Made by a program: the position numbers and the translations under genes | Notes under the pieces: model-generated | Database searches by the model: none | Told to the model about the DNA's origin: nothing | What the model saw: the letters and a program-made list of their open reading frames with translations, nothing else | Shown: piece after piece, positions 50,994 through 62,208 of the stretch | How the letters are laid out: each line of letters opens with the position of its first letter | Numbering within the stretch: position 1 is the stretch's first letter | Origin: Fonsecaea monophora | Taxonomy: Eukaryota; Ascomycota; Eurotiomycetes; Chaetothyriales; Herpotrichiellaceae | NCBI RefSeq assembly: GCF_001642475.1 | Contig: NW_019173978.1 | Location: 1 to 64,000 of the forward strand | DNA length: 64,000 nt | Reading direction: 5' to 3'

Positions 50994-52626
50994 GGTTGTA
51001 AGGCTAGGGGTGAAGCCTGGCTGCTGGCAAGGGCAGCTACTGGCAAACGAAGCTCCTTGGAGCTCGGAAGGAACAACAATAAGGGAGTAAGAGGGATTTG
51101 AGGACGGAGGAAATGTAGAGGGGAGGTCAAATAGTTGATGGAGGGGAGCTGGGGTAGATAGGTCCGGGAGCTCTAGCGAAGGTTTGTTGTTTTCTGTTGA
51201 ATGATGAGGCGTGGAGCCGGATGACGGGAGAAAAAACAATAGCTGTTAATACGTCGATGCCCAGGTGGGAAAGATATGGTAGATTCAACCACTGAATGAG
51301 GATTGGATGAGCTCTGGTTTGGCAGCACCAACGGAGAGGATGGTGGGTAGATAAGCAGGTAAAGGGATTGGTGGGACGAAGCTGTATATATTGAGAGTGG
51401 GGGGTTGATTGGGAACAAGCCCAGCCGCAGCTTCTTTTTGTTCTTTTTTCCTTCTGCTACGGGCGTTCTTGGTGCCTGCCAACTTAATCGATATTTCCAT
51501 TGCAAGAGCTCCGGAGGGGCAGCAGGAAGTGGTGAGCTCCCCGAACAGCCTCGGATTCGAATGGGTAATGGAGGGGCGGGGGAGGGTAGCCACGGTGTAG
51601 ATTCGGATCCCAAGAGAACCGATGCTGGCCGATAGGCGTGCTAGGGGGTGCTAGGGGTGCCCGGGGAGATTTTCTGGGCTAGGTGGCTAGTGATGGTGCC
51701 TGGGTTGCTACTTAGGTGCCTTTTGGGGGGGAGCCTCGGGGCAATTTCTTGACTAGGATGCCTGCTGTAGTTGGTCCGTGACGTGAATTGTCGTGGCCTT
51801 CCTGGTCGATCATGTGGGGTCAAGTCCGACTTTACTCATTCTTGCCATTCTCTGGTGTTCGGACATCTTTCCCCGGGTCTACCGAGCCCTCGAGGGATAC
51901 CACTACTGGATGCTGTGTACTGTACGAGGTTCTCGGTATATACCTAGATCTACTCAATAAAAATATCTCCTAAAGGACTCCATGTCTTCGAATCGCATCT
52001 CAAACACCACCACATCACGCACTGCAGATAAAGCTTTACTGAGTCACCCACCCACTCGAGCCTTAACTCTCCCCACACTGCAGGGTTCCTGTGGGTGGAT
52101 AGCCACTAAAGGAGCACGAGGGGAAGACAAATATCGATAGAAAATGAAAAGTCCATGATTGGAGTTAGTCATGGCTGCGGCTCTCGCTTATCTTCTCCTT
52201 CCCGTGGTCAAGCAGAATCCCATTGAAATTTTACTCCCCTATGGACCCCCAGGAACAATCTCCGGTAACAGAAGTCATGCCGCTTTCCGGTTCCCACGGA
52301 ATCTCGGAAAAATAGTAGTCCTGGATGACCCTCTACCTCACTGAGCTAACATCATACAACAGAGAGAACCATAGCCTCGAGCAAAACATGTTCAGTACCT
52401 TTTCCCCGGCAAGCTCTCGCATTATTTTGATTCTTTCGTCTTTCTCTCCTTCAAGAAATCCTTCCTGTCCGGAATTCCTCAGTCTCGTGGGGTTCCGGTT
52501 TCTCCCTGACCTCGGGTGTCCACTACGACTCATCCGCGGTCCCTGTCCTCTTCGTCGCACCCATCTGACCCGGCTATTCCCGGATTTTGGTCCTCTCCCG
52601 CACCTTCAACTCACAAGGCTGCGTCG
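50994..52626. other. pyruvate carboxylase promoter and CHC1 3' flank
   Basis: About 1.6 kb without a gene. A G-rich patch of GTGCTAGG-like units lies near 51638-51660, and GTACGAGGTTCTCGG at 51922-51936 belongs to the dispersed motif. Confidence 0.5.
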
Positions 52627-55600
52627 CTAGAATGCCCGAGGGAACCCGGTTGGCTGCGGCGTGATGCCATTAGTGTGGCCGTACCCCGTAGGTTGCGGTG
52701 CAACGGTCGCGGGCCCTTGCGTCAGCATGAGACGAGTGCCGATGATCGGTGTATTGTCGTCCGTCTTCTGCTGGCTGGCTTCCCGGGCCTTGCGTTCTTC
52801 ATTGTCTTTCCGCAACTGCTCAATGGTCGTCGCCTGTTGGCTCATGTAGCTAATCATAAATGGCATAGTGAAATCGTTGAGTCCATGCCGCCATGAGATC
52901 TCCATCACTGTGTGGAGTGGGATCAGATCATAACACGCGTACAGCATACCCACGTAACACTCGCGACTGCCAATATCGACAAACTAGGACAATGTCAGTA
53001 AATTGCGCTCTCAACTCAAAAATGCTTATACTTACGTATCTCAAAAGGTCTTCGACAACCTCGGGCTTGCCAGAAATCGCAGCCGTCTCGATCGCATCGC
53101 GGAACAGTTTGTCTTGCTTGGACAGTGCAATTGATTTCTCCCATCGCTTGTTTTTGCGGTAGATTTGCGCTGCGATCTGTCGGAAAAAGACCAAGTCGTG
53201 CTTCTCGAGACGTTGGGCAAGCTCCACCGCGTCATAGTTGTCATAATTCTCCACCGAGTCTTTCAAGGTCTTGTAGTCCTCTTCCTCAATGAGAAGATCA
53301 TGGATAGCATTGTTGACGACGCGCTTGTTTTGGCCTTGTACATTGAGCAAGAAGGGTTTGATAATGGGGATGTTATCCGACTTCTCAAACATACGCACCA
53401 CTCGGTTGACGTCGATGCGTGGTGTCAGAGCTTGGAGCAGGTCGGTCAGCAACAGCGGCTGCTCCTGCAGATAATGATTCAGCGCGCGATAGTAGATCTC
53501 CAAATTGGCCACTTTGACAATGATGTCCTTGAAAGAGTGGTGCTCCCAGGCGTCGGCAGCACGTTCCATCATGGCCAATGCAGCGTTGTCCCATTCGTCG
53601 TAGTGGCAGTACAAGAAGATCAGCTCGGGCCAAAGATGCGCCTCTTCGCAAGCTCGAATCATCTTGGGGATATTGATGCGAGACCAGAAGAGCTTGAGAT
53701 GTTCCATCACCCGATCGGGATGATACTTCGACAGAGCGATACCAAGCTCAGTAAACATACCCATATGTGCCCGTTCAAGGCCAAGGCCGGCTTCCAACAA
53801 GGAGATGAGCTCTTCAAAGTAGCCTTCGCGCTCGTATTGTTTGACAAGATCTTGCAGTTCTTCCGCATGGACAATGAGATTCAAACCACAGATCTGTGCA
53901 AGACGGAATTCCTTCTTGGCAACGCATGCCTCGTTCACTTGTTTCCATACCTTCACACTGTTCGCGCGTCGGGCGCAATCAACCGCATTTTGGTATTCGC
54001 CCAAGTGCACAAGGGTGGTGGCAAGTTTTGCCCAGTTGGAAACGCTGGTAAAGAAGATCTTCGCGGCTTGGTGGTAGCCCTCTTCATACGCCTTGTCTCC
54101 AGAAGCCTCTACATCAGCCACATTGGCAGAGCGCAAAAAGTCTTCAAGCTCGGCTAGTTGGTCGAGTCGAGCATAGCAAAACGCCAGCGCGGTATCGATG
54201 GCCGGCTCACGCATGGTCTTGCGCGCCATTTTCAGATATTTTACGAGATCTTCATCTTTGCCGGCATGAGTGGCTGTCTCGATGACTTCGTTGTAATTGC
54301 TAGGGTCTTGAGCTTTGATGTATGATTCGATGGCATCGGAGACTCTCAATCCGTCGAGTTCGGCCTTTGCAACCTTGCTCCAGACCTCAGGCAAATCAAC
54401 CTTTTCAGCATATTCTTGGGCACGATCAATGCTGACGATGTGATCGACAAGGACATTGGCCGCGGAGATGTGGTCATTGGTCTTGACGTATATCTCCAAA
54501 GCTTCCTCATAGAGACCTTGTTGGATACACATGTTGGCAATTTCTTCCGTGTTGAACTCATTCAGGCGCTGGATGTAGTCCATGAGGCGGCTCTTGTCCG
54601 CTTTAGCAGCAGTGAGCATCAGTAAGTTCTGTAGACTACTGTTCTCGCTGAAAGGTGACGGCTCAAGGATGATCTTCTCGAGTAATTCAATGAGTTCGGC
54701 TGGCAGGTCGGCATCCAAGAAGGCTTTGACAGCAACAGATACCTTGTCGGGTTCAGAGCTCTCTGGGACTGCTGTTGCGATAACCTGGTCGATGAGAGCT
54801 CTTCGGTGGGTGTTGTTCTGAGCCAGCACGAAACCCCAGACTTCAGGATCGGCACGCTCCAGAAGATAACGTGCTTGTGCTCGGAACATGGAGTTTTCGT
54901 TGGTGATGTTGATGAGCTCAATATCATTCTGGCCCTTGCGGTACGCGATATATGCAAGGTTGGGATCTCGTTTCTCACAGTATTTGCCTACTATCAGAGT
55001 GTCGTACAAGTCATTCTCCTTGAGGAATTTCTCGGGATTATTGTTGCTATCTATTTTCCGTTAGTTAGCAAGGATACTAATGAAACTGAAGTGTGCCAAT
55101 TCTGGGAGAACCAAGGAGATCTACAACACCAAAGCATCAAAATTGGCCACTTTTGGCCATGTAAATGCTTTTCCGTGCACCTGTGCCCGTCGAGGGGGGA
55201 CGTTTGGCAATCCAACAGTAGGAAGGCAGGATAGGAAACAGAACATATACTGACCAATGTAAATCTTCGCTAGCGCGTTATAAAGCGCCGGTTGCTGGAT
55301 CCCTGCTGCCAGTGTGGATTCGAGGAAAGGTAGCAGAATTTTTAGTCGATTCTGAGTCTCAACTTCATTGACCAACTCGTCGATAGGGACAGCCGAAGGG
55401 TCGACTGATGCCAACAGGTTCTTGATGACTGATTCTTCACAGTCTAGAGCAAGCAATGCTCCGACAACTGCTGGTGTTCGTGCAGGATTGACTCGTTGAA
55501 CGTACACTTCGATGGATTTGTATTGCTGATTTCGGTAGAGATAGTTGACCAGATCCTTGACAAAATTGAAACGATCACAGACAATGATCAATGGAAGCTG

Positions 55601-58145
55601 CTCGGCCAGACGAGCTTCGATGAGGAAGTTCTTGACACGTTCAGGGTTATAGTGATTGTTCTCGCGGCAGATTCTCTCGACTTCCTGGAATTGTCCCATA
55701 GTAACAGCTGCCTCAAGGTACTTGAAAACCACTTCTCCATCATCGCTGAGATTGACAATGCTGCCAAGGTAGTAATAGAGACCTTCTGCGGTGCGATGCT
55801 TTTCGAATAGTGCAATCAAGCGACTGGGTCCCAGGAGGTCAGAGAACTTAGTGGCAATCTGGATCACAGCAGCCAAGTTCTGCCGAATGTTGACCTTGAG
55901 CATCTCATCCATGGAATCCAGCGACTGCTCGACAGACATGCGGCCAAAGTACTGTTGAAGCCATTCAGGGTTAAGCTTGTCGGTCTGAACAATGATTCGC
56001 TTGATGGAAGCCGGATCATCTGTGTTTTCAAGGGCACGTTGCAAAAGACCAGCCTGTTCGCAAAGTCGTGCGATTCTGGGTTTATCGTAGTAGGAAAACA
56101 TCTCGTTCCCAAGAATGGCATCTGCAACTTGTGGTGCGTTCAAGAGATTCATTTCCAAGAGTCGAGTCTGCAAGTGGCCTTGTTCGGGACGGTTTTCTTT
56201 GAGTGCATCGAGCAGGAATGCAGTTGCTTGCTGGACCATATTCTGAGACATGAAAATATCGACAACTCTGTCAATATCCACCAATGGACCACCCTCGTTG
56301 TTGGCGAGCTGAGTAGCGAACTCAGCGCCTTTCTCAGGGTTTGCGCGAACAATGTGTTGCAACAAGCTGGTGAAGTCTGGCTGATATCCAACCTCGCGCG
56401 CATAGGGAAGAATTTCCTCAAAACGGCCAGTTTCCGCCAACGCTGCGACAACTTTTGGTGGAACATTTGACTCGCGGTAGATCTTCAGTGCAAGTTCAAG
56501 ATCATGCAAGCGGACAATATCACCAAGCTCTTCAGACGACTCCAATTTGCCTTCACTCATCCACTTGTCAAGAAGGTTCTTACGATTTTGTGCAAGAACG
56601 GGCTTTATCAGCTCTACACTCTCGTATTTGTTCAGCTTGCCCTTGTCGAGCAGTTTGCCGAAATACTGCAGAATGACAGAAAGCTGACCAGCTTGTTGAG
56701 GTGCACTCTTGAATCGATTGATCGTCTCCGGCGTCCTCAAAAACCCTCGTGGAGAATTCGCGGCGACTTCGGCAGCTTCTGAGTAGTTACCCTGAGCAAA
56801 GAGGGTTTCAAACTGCTGTTGATAGAGGTTGTCGGCACCTGGCAGGCCTGCTCTGGCAGCCAATTTCACAGCCAGGGTGGCATTGGCAGGGTTTTGGAGC
56901 AGGTAGGGGATGATCGTGTTCTCATCAACACTGACCGAGAGGACCTGACCTTTTCGGTTGATTCCGACAATACCGGCGGACTCGGAGTCGGGCGTCGTGA
57001 TGAAGATTGTCTCGCTAGAAATACGATTCATGAAGATGCAGGTGGCTGTTTCGAGATCATATAGGTGAATGAAGCCGTACTTGGTGATCATGTAGATTAT
57101 GCTGTACTTCTTGGAGATTTGCATGGCAACTGGGAAGTCATTGACAGCCTCATCGGGGAAGTAGACGTCGACTGCCTTCTTGACCCACCGTGCATTGTTC
57201 TCGTTATGATCAATCTCCACAACATGAAGCTTTCCTTGACCAGCAGCATTTCGAACCGCAAACGTGAAAAGTTTGTAAGGAGCAGGATTGCCCTCTGCAT
57301 GGAACGTGCCGAAAGCAGCAGCATGACCCTCAATGGGTTGTGATATCCCACGATTACGCGAGTACAGCTGCATCGTACCGGCGACTCGTCCCTCCTTTTG
57401 AGAAATACCAACTATCACCATCCATTGTTCATCATCGTTGACGCGATAATTGATGATCTGGCATCCATTTAGGTTGGCATTTCGCTCAAACATCTTCACT
57501 GGGGCGGACTGGGTAGGGTCGAACACGTCCCAGTGGTAGACGGAGGTGTCGGTAACCAATCCCAGACTGCGTTCGTTGTACCACTTCCAGAAGACAACAT
57601 CCTCATTCATGATTGTAGATTTCAGCTTGGATTTGGCTGCGAGGTCGAAGACCTGAATTGTTCTCCCCTGCGCCTTGAGGGCCAGGATCTCGCGACTGAA
57701 GTGCATGATGGCGCTGTCAGCGCTGATAGCGCGTTTGATGACTTCATTGTTGTTCTTGAGGTTTACAATTATGACTTGAGGTTTGTCCTGCTCATTAAGT
57801 TTCTGCCGTACGCAGACGTAGTGATCGGATTCTAGTGTCTGGAAAGAGGTCAGTGCCCGGGTTTGGTGGGAAGAGCCGGACGTGTACTCACACAGGTGTT
57901 GAAGGAAATAGAGGCTGGCTGAGAGGGAGGAAACGTGTCAGTAGAAATTCCAGAAGTAAAGGAGAAAATCGATCAGGTCGCGCATATGCCGGCATTCAGG
58001 TCGAACTGCGCCTGCGATTCAGGGAGCGTGCCCTTACCGCGATATCAAGATTCGTCAACTATGAAAAGTCAGCCAGGAATTAGAACAGCCGCGAGTGCCA
58101 TCAACAGACCTGAACCAGTTCAGTGAACCGAATGGGAAGCGCCAT
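52627..58145 (-). CDS. CHC1: clathrin heavy chain
   Basis: Six exons (58145-58110, 58058-58038, 57918-57892, 57838-55255, 55050-53036, 52983-52627) join in phase to 1679 residues, the usual length. Clathrin heavy chain forms the triskelion leg of coats in endocytosis and Golgi traffic. The N-terminal beta-propeller starts MALPIRFTELVQ-LTNLDIA and binds adaptors. The linker and seven helical heavy-chain repeats follow, with family blocks such as LGDIVRLHDLELALKIYRES and FRLAQICGLNLIVHAEELQD. The C-terminal trimerisation region includes FVDIGSRECYVGMLYACYDL and WRHGLNDFTMPFMI. The tail ends with two PQPTG repeats and lacks a QLMLT-type end. The first three exons are tiny (36, 21 and 27 nt), each a whole number of codons. 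A long frame on the opposite strand inside the gene is a shadow. Confidence 0.97.
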
Positions 58146-58735
58146 GATTGCGACCGGCCTCCTTGCGGCCTCATGCACTTGGAGAAAAAGTAATTGATCG
58201 CTCGCTGGACGGCCGACAAAGTGACTGCAAAATCCACGGACTCAAAGGAGTGTAGAAAGAATAGGAGAGGGGTGGTAGCAGGAACAAGACCACGAGAAAT
58301 GTGACGTGGGGGTGTGGAAGAAGGGAACTGAAGGGCAATTGATTCAATTGTTGATGAGCTCCTGGAAAGTAGAGACACCTTTTGAGAAAGTGAGCGGATC
58401 TTCTGGAGTTACAATCCAGAAACAGGAAGGTCCGTTCTGGTGGCTTGGGCCTGTTATTGATTCGCCGCCAAACGGGAGGGTGCCTGCCAGCGGCCCAGCA
58501 TGCAACCTTGGGGACAGTCTTTGTCACGTGGCAATGCCTAATTGTGAAGCTTGGTGGCTTGTTAGGGTGCTAACACACATGGCGCATGCCCATGCATGCC
58601 CATGGAACTGCTTTCGTCATTACCTGGACTTACTATTTACTATCAAATTATTTTCCCAGAGCTCTGGCCTCTTGTCTGTTGCAGCGTCAGTCTCCGATCC
58701 AGATCTCATTTTGTTTCCCCGGTTCGGTCCAAGGA
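58146..58735. other. divergent promoter of CHC1 and the URA6-type gene
   Basis: About 0.6 kb between the two start codons. GCGCATGCCCATGCATGCCC near 58582-58601 is a small direct repeat of CATGCC. No gene seen. Confidence 0.5.
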
Positions 58736-59773
58736 ATGATCGCGCGTAGACTGAACACTTCTCTGAGCAGACATCCATTGTCACCGCTTGGTTTTCGATA
58801 CACAGGACACTCTGTACGCCACTATTCCGCAACACCCTCATCTCCTCCACCACCGACTTCTACTACCAGATCCGTGTCAAAGCAAAGTGTGACGAGCACA
58901 CACCGGCCAGGGGGCCAGGGTGATAGACTGCGATTTTTCCCTTTCCTCATTTTATTCCTTCTCAGCAGCGGTTCCTACGTTCTGTTAGTCAAGAAACGCA
59001 CAGAATCTCAGACGAACGTCACCAGCGAGTCTCGACGTAAAGCACATACCGAACGGTAGTAACAGAAGAGCTGCTTTGCAATGGCGACACCTGCGATAGA
59101 TCCTACATCCGGGACATCTCCTCTTGCCCAGCCAGATGTCCCACTCGCCTCAACGAACATCTCTCCAGCATTCGATCCTCAAAAGGTCACCGTTGTATAT
59201 GTACTGGGAGGTCCTGGTTCCGGGAAGGGTACACAATCTGCCAACCTGGTTCGAGATTTCGGTTTCGTACATCTCTCTGCAGGTGACCTCTTGAGGGAAG
59301 AACAGAACACCGAGGGCAGTGAATACGGCCAACTGATCAAAGATTATATCAAAGAGGGCCTAATTGTGCCAATGGAGATCACAGTCAAGCTACTGGAAAA
59401 TGCCATGCGATCAAAACTAGGGAGTGACGGGACCGGGAAATTCTTGATTGATGGATTCCCTAGAAAAATGGACCAAGCCATATTTTTCGAAGAGTCAGTC
59501 TGTCCCTCCAAGTGCACCCTGTTTCTCGACTGCCCCGAAGAGGTCATGAGAGAACGATTATTGAACAGAGGAAAGACGAGTGGGCGGGCAGACGACAATG
59601 AGGAAAGCATCATCAAGAGATTCCGGACATTTGTTGAGACGAGCATGCCAGTGGTGGACATGTTTGAGAAGGAGGGCAGAGTCGTTAAAGTCTCGTCAGT
59701 TGGGTTGGTCGAAGATGTCTACGAGAATGTGGTCAAGGGGCTAGGAAAGATGGGCATACAGCCTTCAAAATGA
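58736..59773 (+). CDS. URA6: UMP/CMP (uridylate) kinase with mitochondrial/transmembrane leader
   Basis: The kinase domain reads from an ATG at 59081 (230 residues): P-loop GGPGSGKGT at 43-51 of that form, HLSAGDLLREEQ, DGFPRKMDQA for nucleotide binding, and the lid LNRGKTSGRADDNEESI. It phosphorylates UMP, and usually dCMP or AMP, for pyrimidine synthesis. Directly upstream and in the same frame, 58736-59059 encodes 107 residues: an Arg-rich presequence (MIARRLNTSLSRHPL..RHYS) and a membrane helix (FFPFLILFLLSSGSYVLLV) before stops TAG TAA. Removing a 48-nt intron (59018-59065, GTCACC..AACAG) deletes both stops and joins the leader to the kinase, giving 329 residues like the leader-bearing homologues of other fungi. 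The donor is weak, so the gene may make a membrane-anchored mitochondrial form when spliced and a soluble form from 59081 when not. Confidence 0.8.
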
Positions 59774-59956
59774 GAAGCTCCAGACTTTTCAGCTTGCAAT
59801 AGTGGCATGCCACATTAATTCCTACAGAGCAAGCTGGGTCGGGCTGGTCAAATTAGGCCATTCGTATGGTAGTATGGTATCAGCAACAATATCCTGGCTT
59901 GGTGCGTGACATAACCTTACAACGGCCGAGCTACCTCCCTCTTATCACCTCAATTA

Positions 59957-61486
59957 TCAATCTTCATCACTGCTACTACTATTACTCTCGCTTTCTCCTT
60001 GCTCATCGAATCCCCCGAATTCGTCGGCTTCTCCAAATCCATCCTCATCATCCTTAGGAGGCAGCATGACAAAGGCCTTCAAGCAGGTGATTCTGTTGCC
60101 GGTTTCGTACGCTCCGATTACCGATCCGGCGTGGACCGGCCTCTTGCTCTTCAAGGCGGCTAACACATCAGACAGCGGTAAGAAGATAATGCGGACTGTG
60201 CCGTCGCTGCTCGCTGCAACGATGGCCATGTCTTTTTGGCCGTTGGCTTCAGTGGGGAGAAATAGGAGCTCAAAGTCCTTGATCCGCGTCGTGAATCCTG
60301 CGGATCTACCGCCGATGGTCGCCACAAGAGTGGCCTCCGGAAGGGATACCGAGGCAGTCTGGTCACTGCCATTTGTTTCATTCGATGGATGAGGGGAGAT
60401 TGCGTCGGTATCATAGAAGAGTATCCGGCCATCCTCGGTCGAAAGAACGAGAAGGGTAGTGGCGTCCTCTTCGTCCGAGTTCGGTGGGATGCTTTGATAG
60501 TGAATCTGATGTAGCTTGGTGAGCGGCTCTGGCAGAACCCTGCATTTAGGTTTGGAGTTTTCCCCAAACACGACCGCTCCGCGTTCGAAGGCGACGGCAA
60601 ACTCGGCGCCATTGGGATTCCACTGTATCCGTCTGCCCTCGCCGCTGCTGTACTTACCCTCTCGCACATTTTGCAAGATGTCGCGACCAAAATTGAGAAC
60701 ACCGGCCTTCTTTCCCGTCACCAAATTCCATAACCTCATACATCTCTCGCCTCGACCGACGCTCAACATGAGCTTCAAGCTAGGGTGCACAGAGAAGTCA
60801 TTAATTCCCGCGGGTGTGGCACCTGGTGGTGCTGTGTCTCCACTGGGCTGACCTTGCGCCTTGGGTCGTGGTACTTTTATTGTTGATACCACAGTCAAGT
60901 CTTTCAAACGGGTAACTGCTATGGTGTTGTCTTCTGACCCGGAGAGTAGTTTTGACCGCGTGGGGAAATGCAGGGCCGTGATATGAGAGGAGTGATGAAG
61001 AAGAGTGCCGAGCTCTCTATTTCTGGGATTTTCAGAAATGGTGTTCTTACCCAGAGAGGGCATGGGTGGCAGTCTCTCATTGTCGCTGACTGGTGCCGCG
61101 GAAAGGCTGAAGACATTGACCTTCTCATCTGAGCCGCCTGTGGCAAGATACACGCCCTGTGTTTCAGAAGAACCGGGCTCCGGCAAAGGTGATAGTGCTA
61201 GACATTTGATGGCAGACGCATGTGCATTGAACAAGAAGGTATCGGCAAATTGTACCGACAGCCGGGATGCTGGTGACGACGGGTTCGATATGGTTGCAGT
61301 AATGCCATGTAGAGCCCGTTCATATGAGCCCACAACGATTTGAATGACTGGTAAAGTGGTCTTCACATCCACATGGCCGTTGGTTTTGGTGATCTTCGCA
61401 GCAGTGTTCTCTTCACTCGTAGGTTTGACGGTCTCGGAGGGAGTCTTGGTGGCCTTGGAGCCGCTTTCTCTTTTTCTTTTGGCCAT
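59957..61486 (-). CDS. MAK11: WD40 ribosome-biogenesis protein Mak11
   Basis: This single exon encodes 509 residues. Mak11 (human PAK1IP1) is a nucleolar WD-repeat factor for early 60S subunit assembly and loads the GTPase-linked Rlp24/Nog1 step. A basic N-terminus (MAKRKRESGSKATK) acts as a nuclear signal. WD repeats appear as FLFNAHASAIKCLALSP, LATGGSDEKVNVFSL, LLHHSSHITALHFPTRSKLL followed by SGSEDNTIAVTRL, GINDFSVHPSLKLMLSVGRG followed by ERCMRLWNLVTGK, IQWNPNGAEFAVAFERGAVVF and later divergent blades. The acidic tail (GFGEADEFGGFDEQGE and a SNSSSSDED end) is typical of nucleolar proteins. The start is the first ATG and begins the conserved MAKRKR. It lies convergent with the kinase gene, about 180 bp apart. 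Confidence 0.9.
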   Translation of the reverse strand: MAKRKRESGSKATKTPSETVKPTSEENTAAKITKTNGHVDVKTTLPVIQIVVGSYERALHGITATISNPSSPASRLSVQFADTFLFNAHASAIKCLALSPLPEPGSSETQGVYLATGGSDEKVNVFSLSAAPVSDNERLPPMPSLGKNTISENPRNRELGTLLHHSSHITALHFPTRSKLLSGSEDNTIAVTRLKDLTVVSTIKVPRPKAQGQPSGDTAPPGATPAGINDFSVHPSLKLMLSVGRGERCMRLWNLVTGKKAGVLNFGRDILQNVREGKYSSGEGRRIQWNPNGAEFAVAFERGAVVFGENSKPKCRVLPEPLTKLHQIHYQSIPPNSDEEDATTLLVLSTEDGRILFYDTDAISPHPSNETNGSDQTASVSLPEATLVATIGGRSAGFTTRIKDFELLFLPTEANGQKDMAIVAASSDGTVRIIFLPLSDVLAALKSKRPVHAGSVIGAYETGNRITCLKAFVMLPPKDDEDGFGEADEFGGFDEQGESESNSSSSDED

Positions 61487-62208
61487 AGAAAGGAACTTTT
61501 AGTGGAATAATTCGTCAAATTTGTAAATTTGGAGAAGTACGATGTATGGGACTTGAAAGATGGGAGTGGCCGAGTGGCTTGACAAGCACAGCACGAGATC
61601 GTGGAACGAGTTTCGGATTCCAGGAACAGGGTATGGTCGTTCTAATAAAGATCTCTCCATGGAAGGTAACGAGGTCTACAGGAGATTGCTAGAATGGCAT
61701 TGTCCTCGAGTCTGCCAAAGTTGTGGTGCAATAAAGACTGACCATGAGAAGGTAAAAGGGAAAATTTACTAGCGTCGTGTTAGGAAGTGGCTGCGCCCCC
61801 AAAATCTCTGGAGCAGATTGTCAGTGGTGGTGGTGATGGTGGTTGATGGCGTTGGGTGTCTCCCCCTCCTGCCCTTGCCTGCCCGAAAAAGAATCCCAGG
61901 AGGTGGAATAGGCTGCTGTCCCTCCCTCCGTGCACTCCCCCCGCCCGAGCAAGCCTAACAAATTACCCTGATTCTTGTAACTGCTACGCCCTGTGCCTCC
62001 AACTCTGCACAGAACACCAAAATCCAGAGGCCACCTCCTCTACACGTCTAACAACTTCAAGAGGCTCAAATCATCACAACGCGCCCAAACAATTCATTCT
62101 GGGCTCTTTATTCATCTCCGTACACTTGATTTCGCATCCTGTCAAATTTTCAGCAATTGATTCGGATGGTTTCTCGTCCTTCTCGTCGACCTCGCCGATG
62201 CCGATGAA
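61487..62208. other. divergent promoter and 5' leader of EAF1
   Basis: About 0.7 kb. GTGGCCGAGTGGCTTGACAAG at 61566-61586 resembles a tRNA D arm but the other arms are absent. A GGTGGTGATGGTGGTTG run lies near 61828. The 150-codon frame at 61856-62308 is leader sequence. Confidence 0.5.

Noticed and set aside
50994..51239. 82-residue N-terminal extension of pyruvate carboxylase
   Set aside because: Low-complexity Pro/Ser sequence that does not resemble a presequence; homologues begin at the 50993 ATG.
53165..54157. 330-codon open frame on the plus strand
   Set aside because: It lies fully antisense to the conserved clathrin heavy chain exon 5 and has no family signature; it is a codon-bias shadow.
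61560..61665. tRNA-Leu/Ser-like start (GTGGCCGAGTGG)
   Set aside because: D-stem pairing fails, no T arm with a TTCRA loop and no complementary acceptor end is found within 110 nt.
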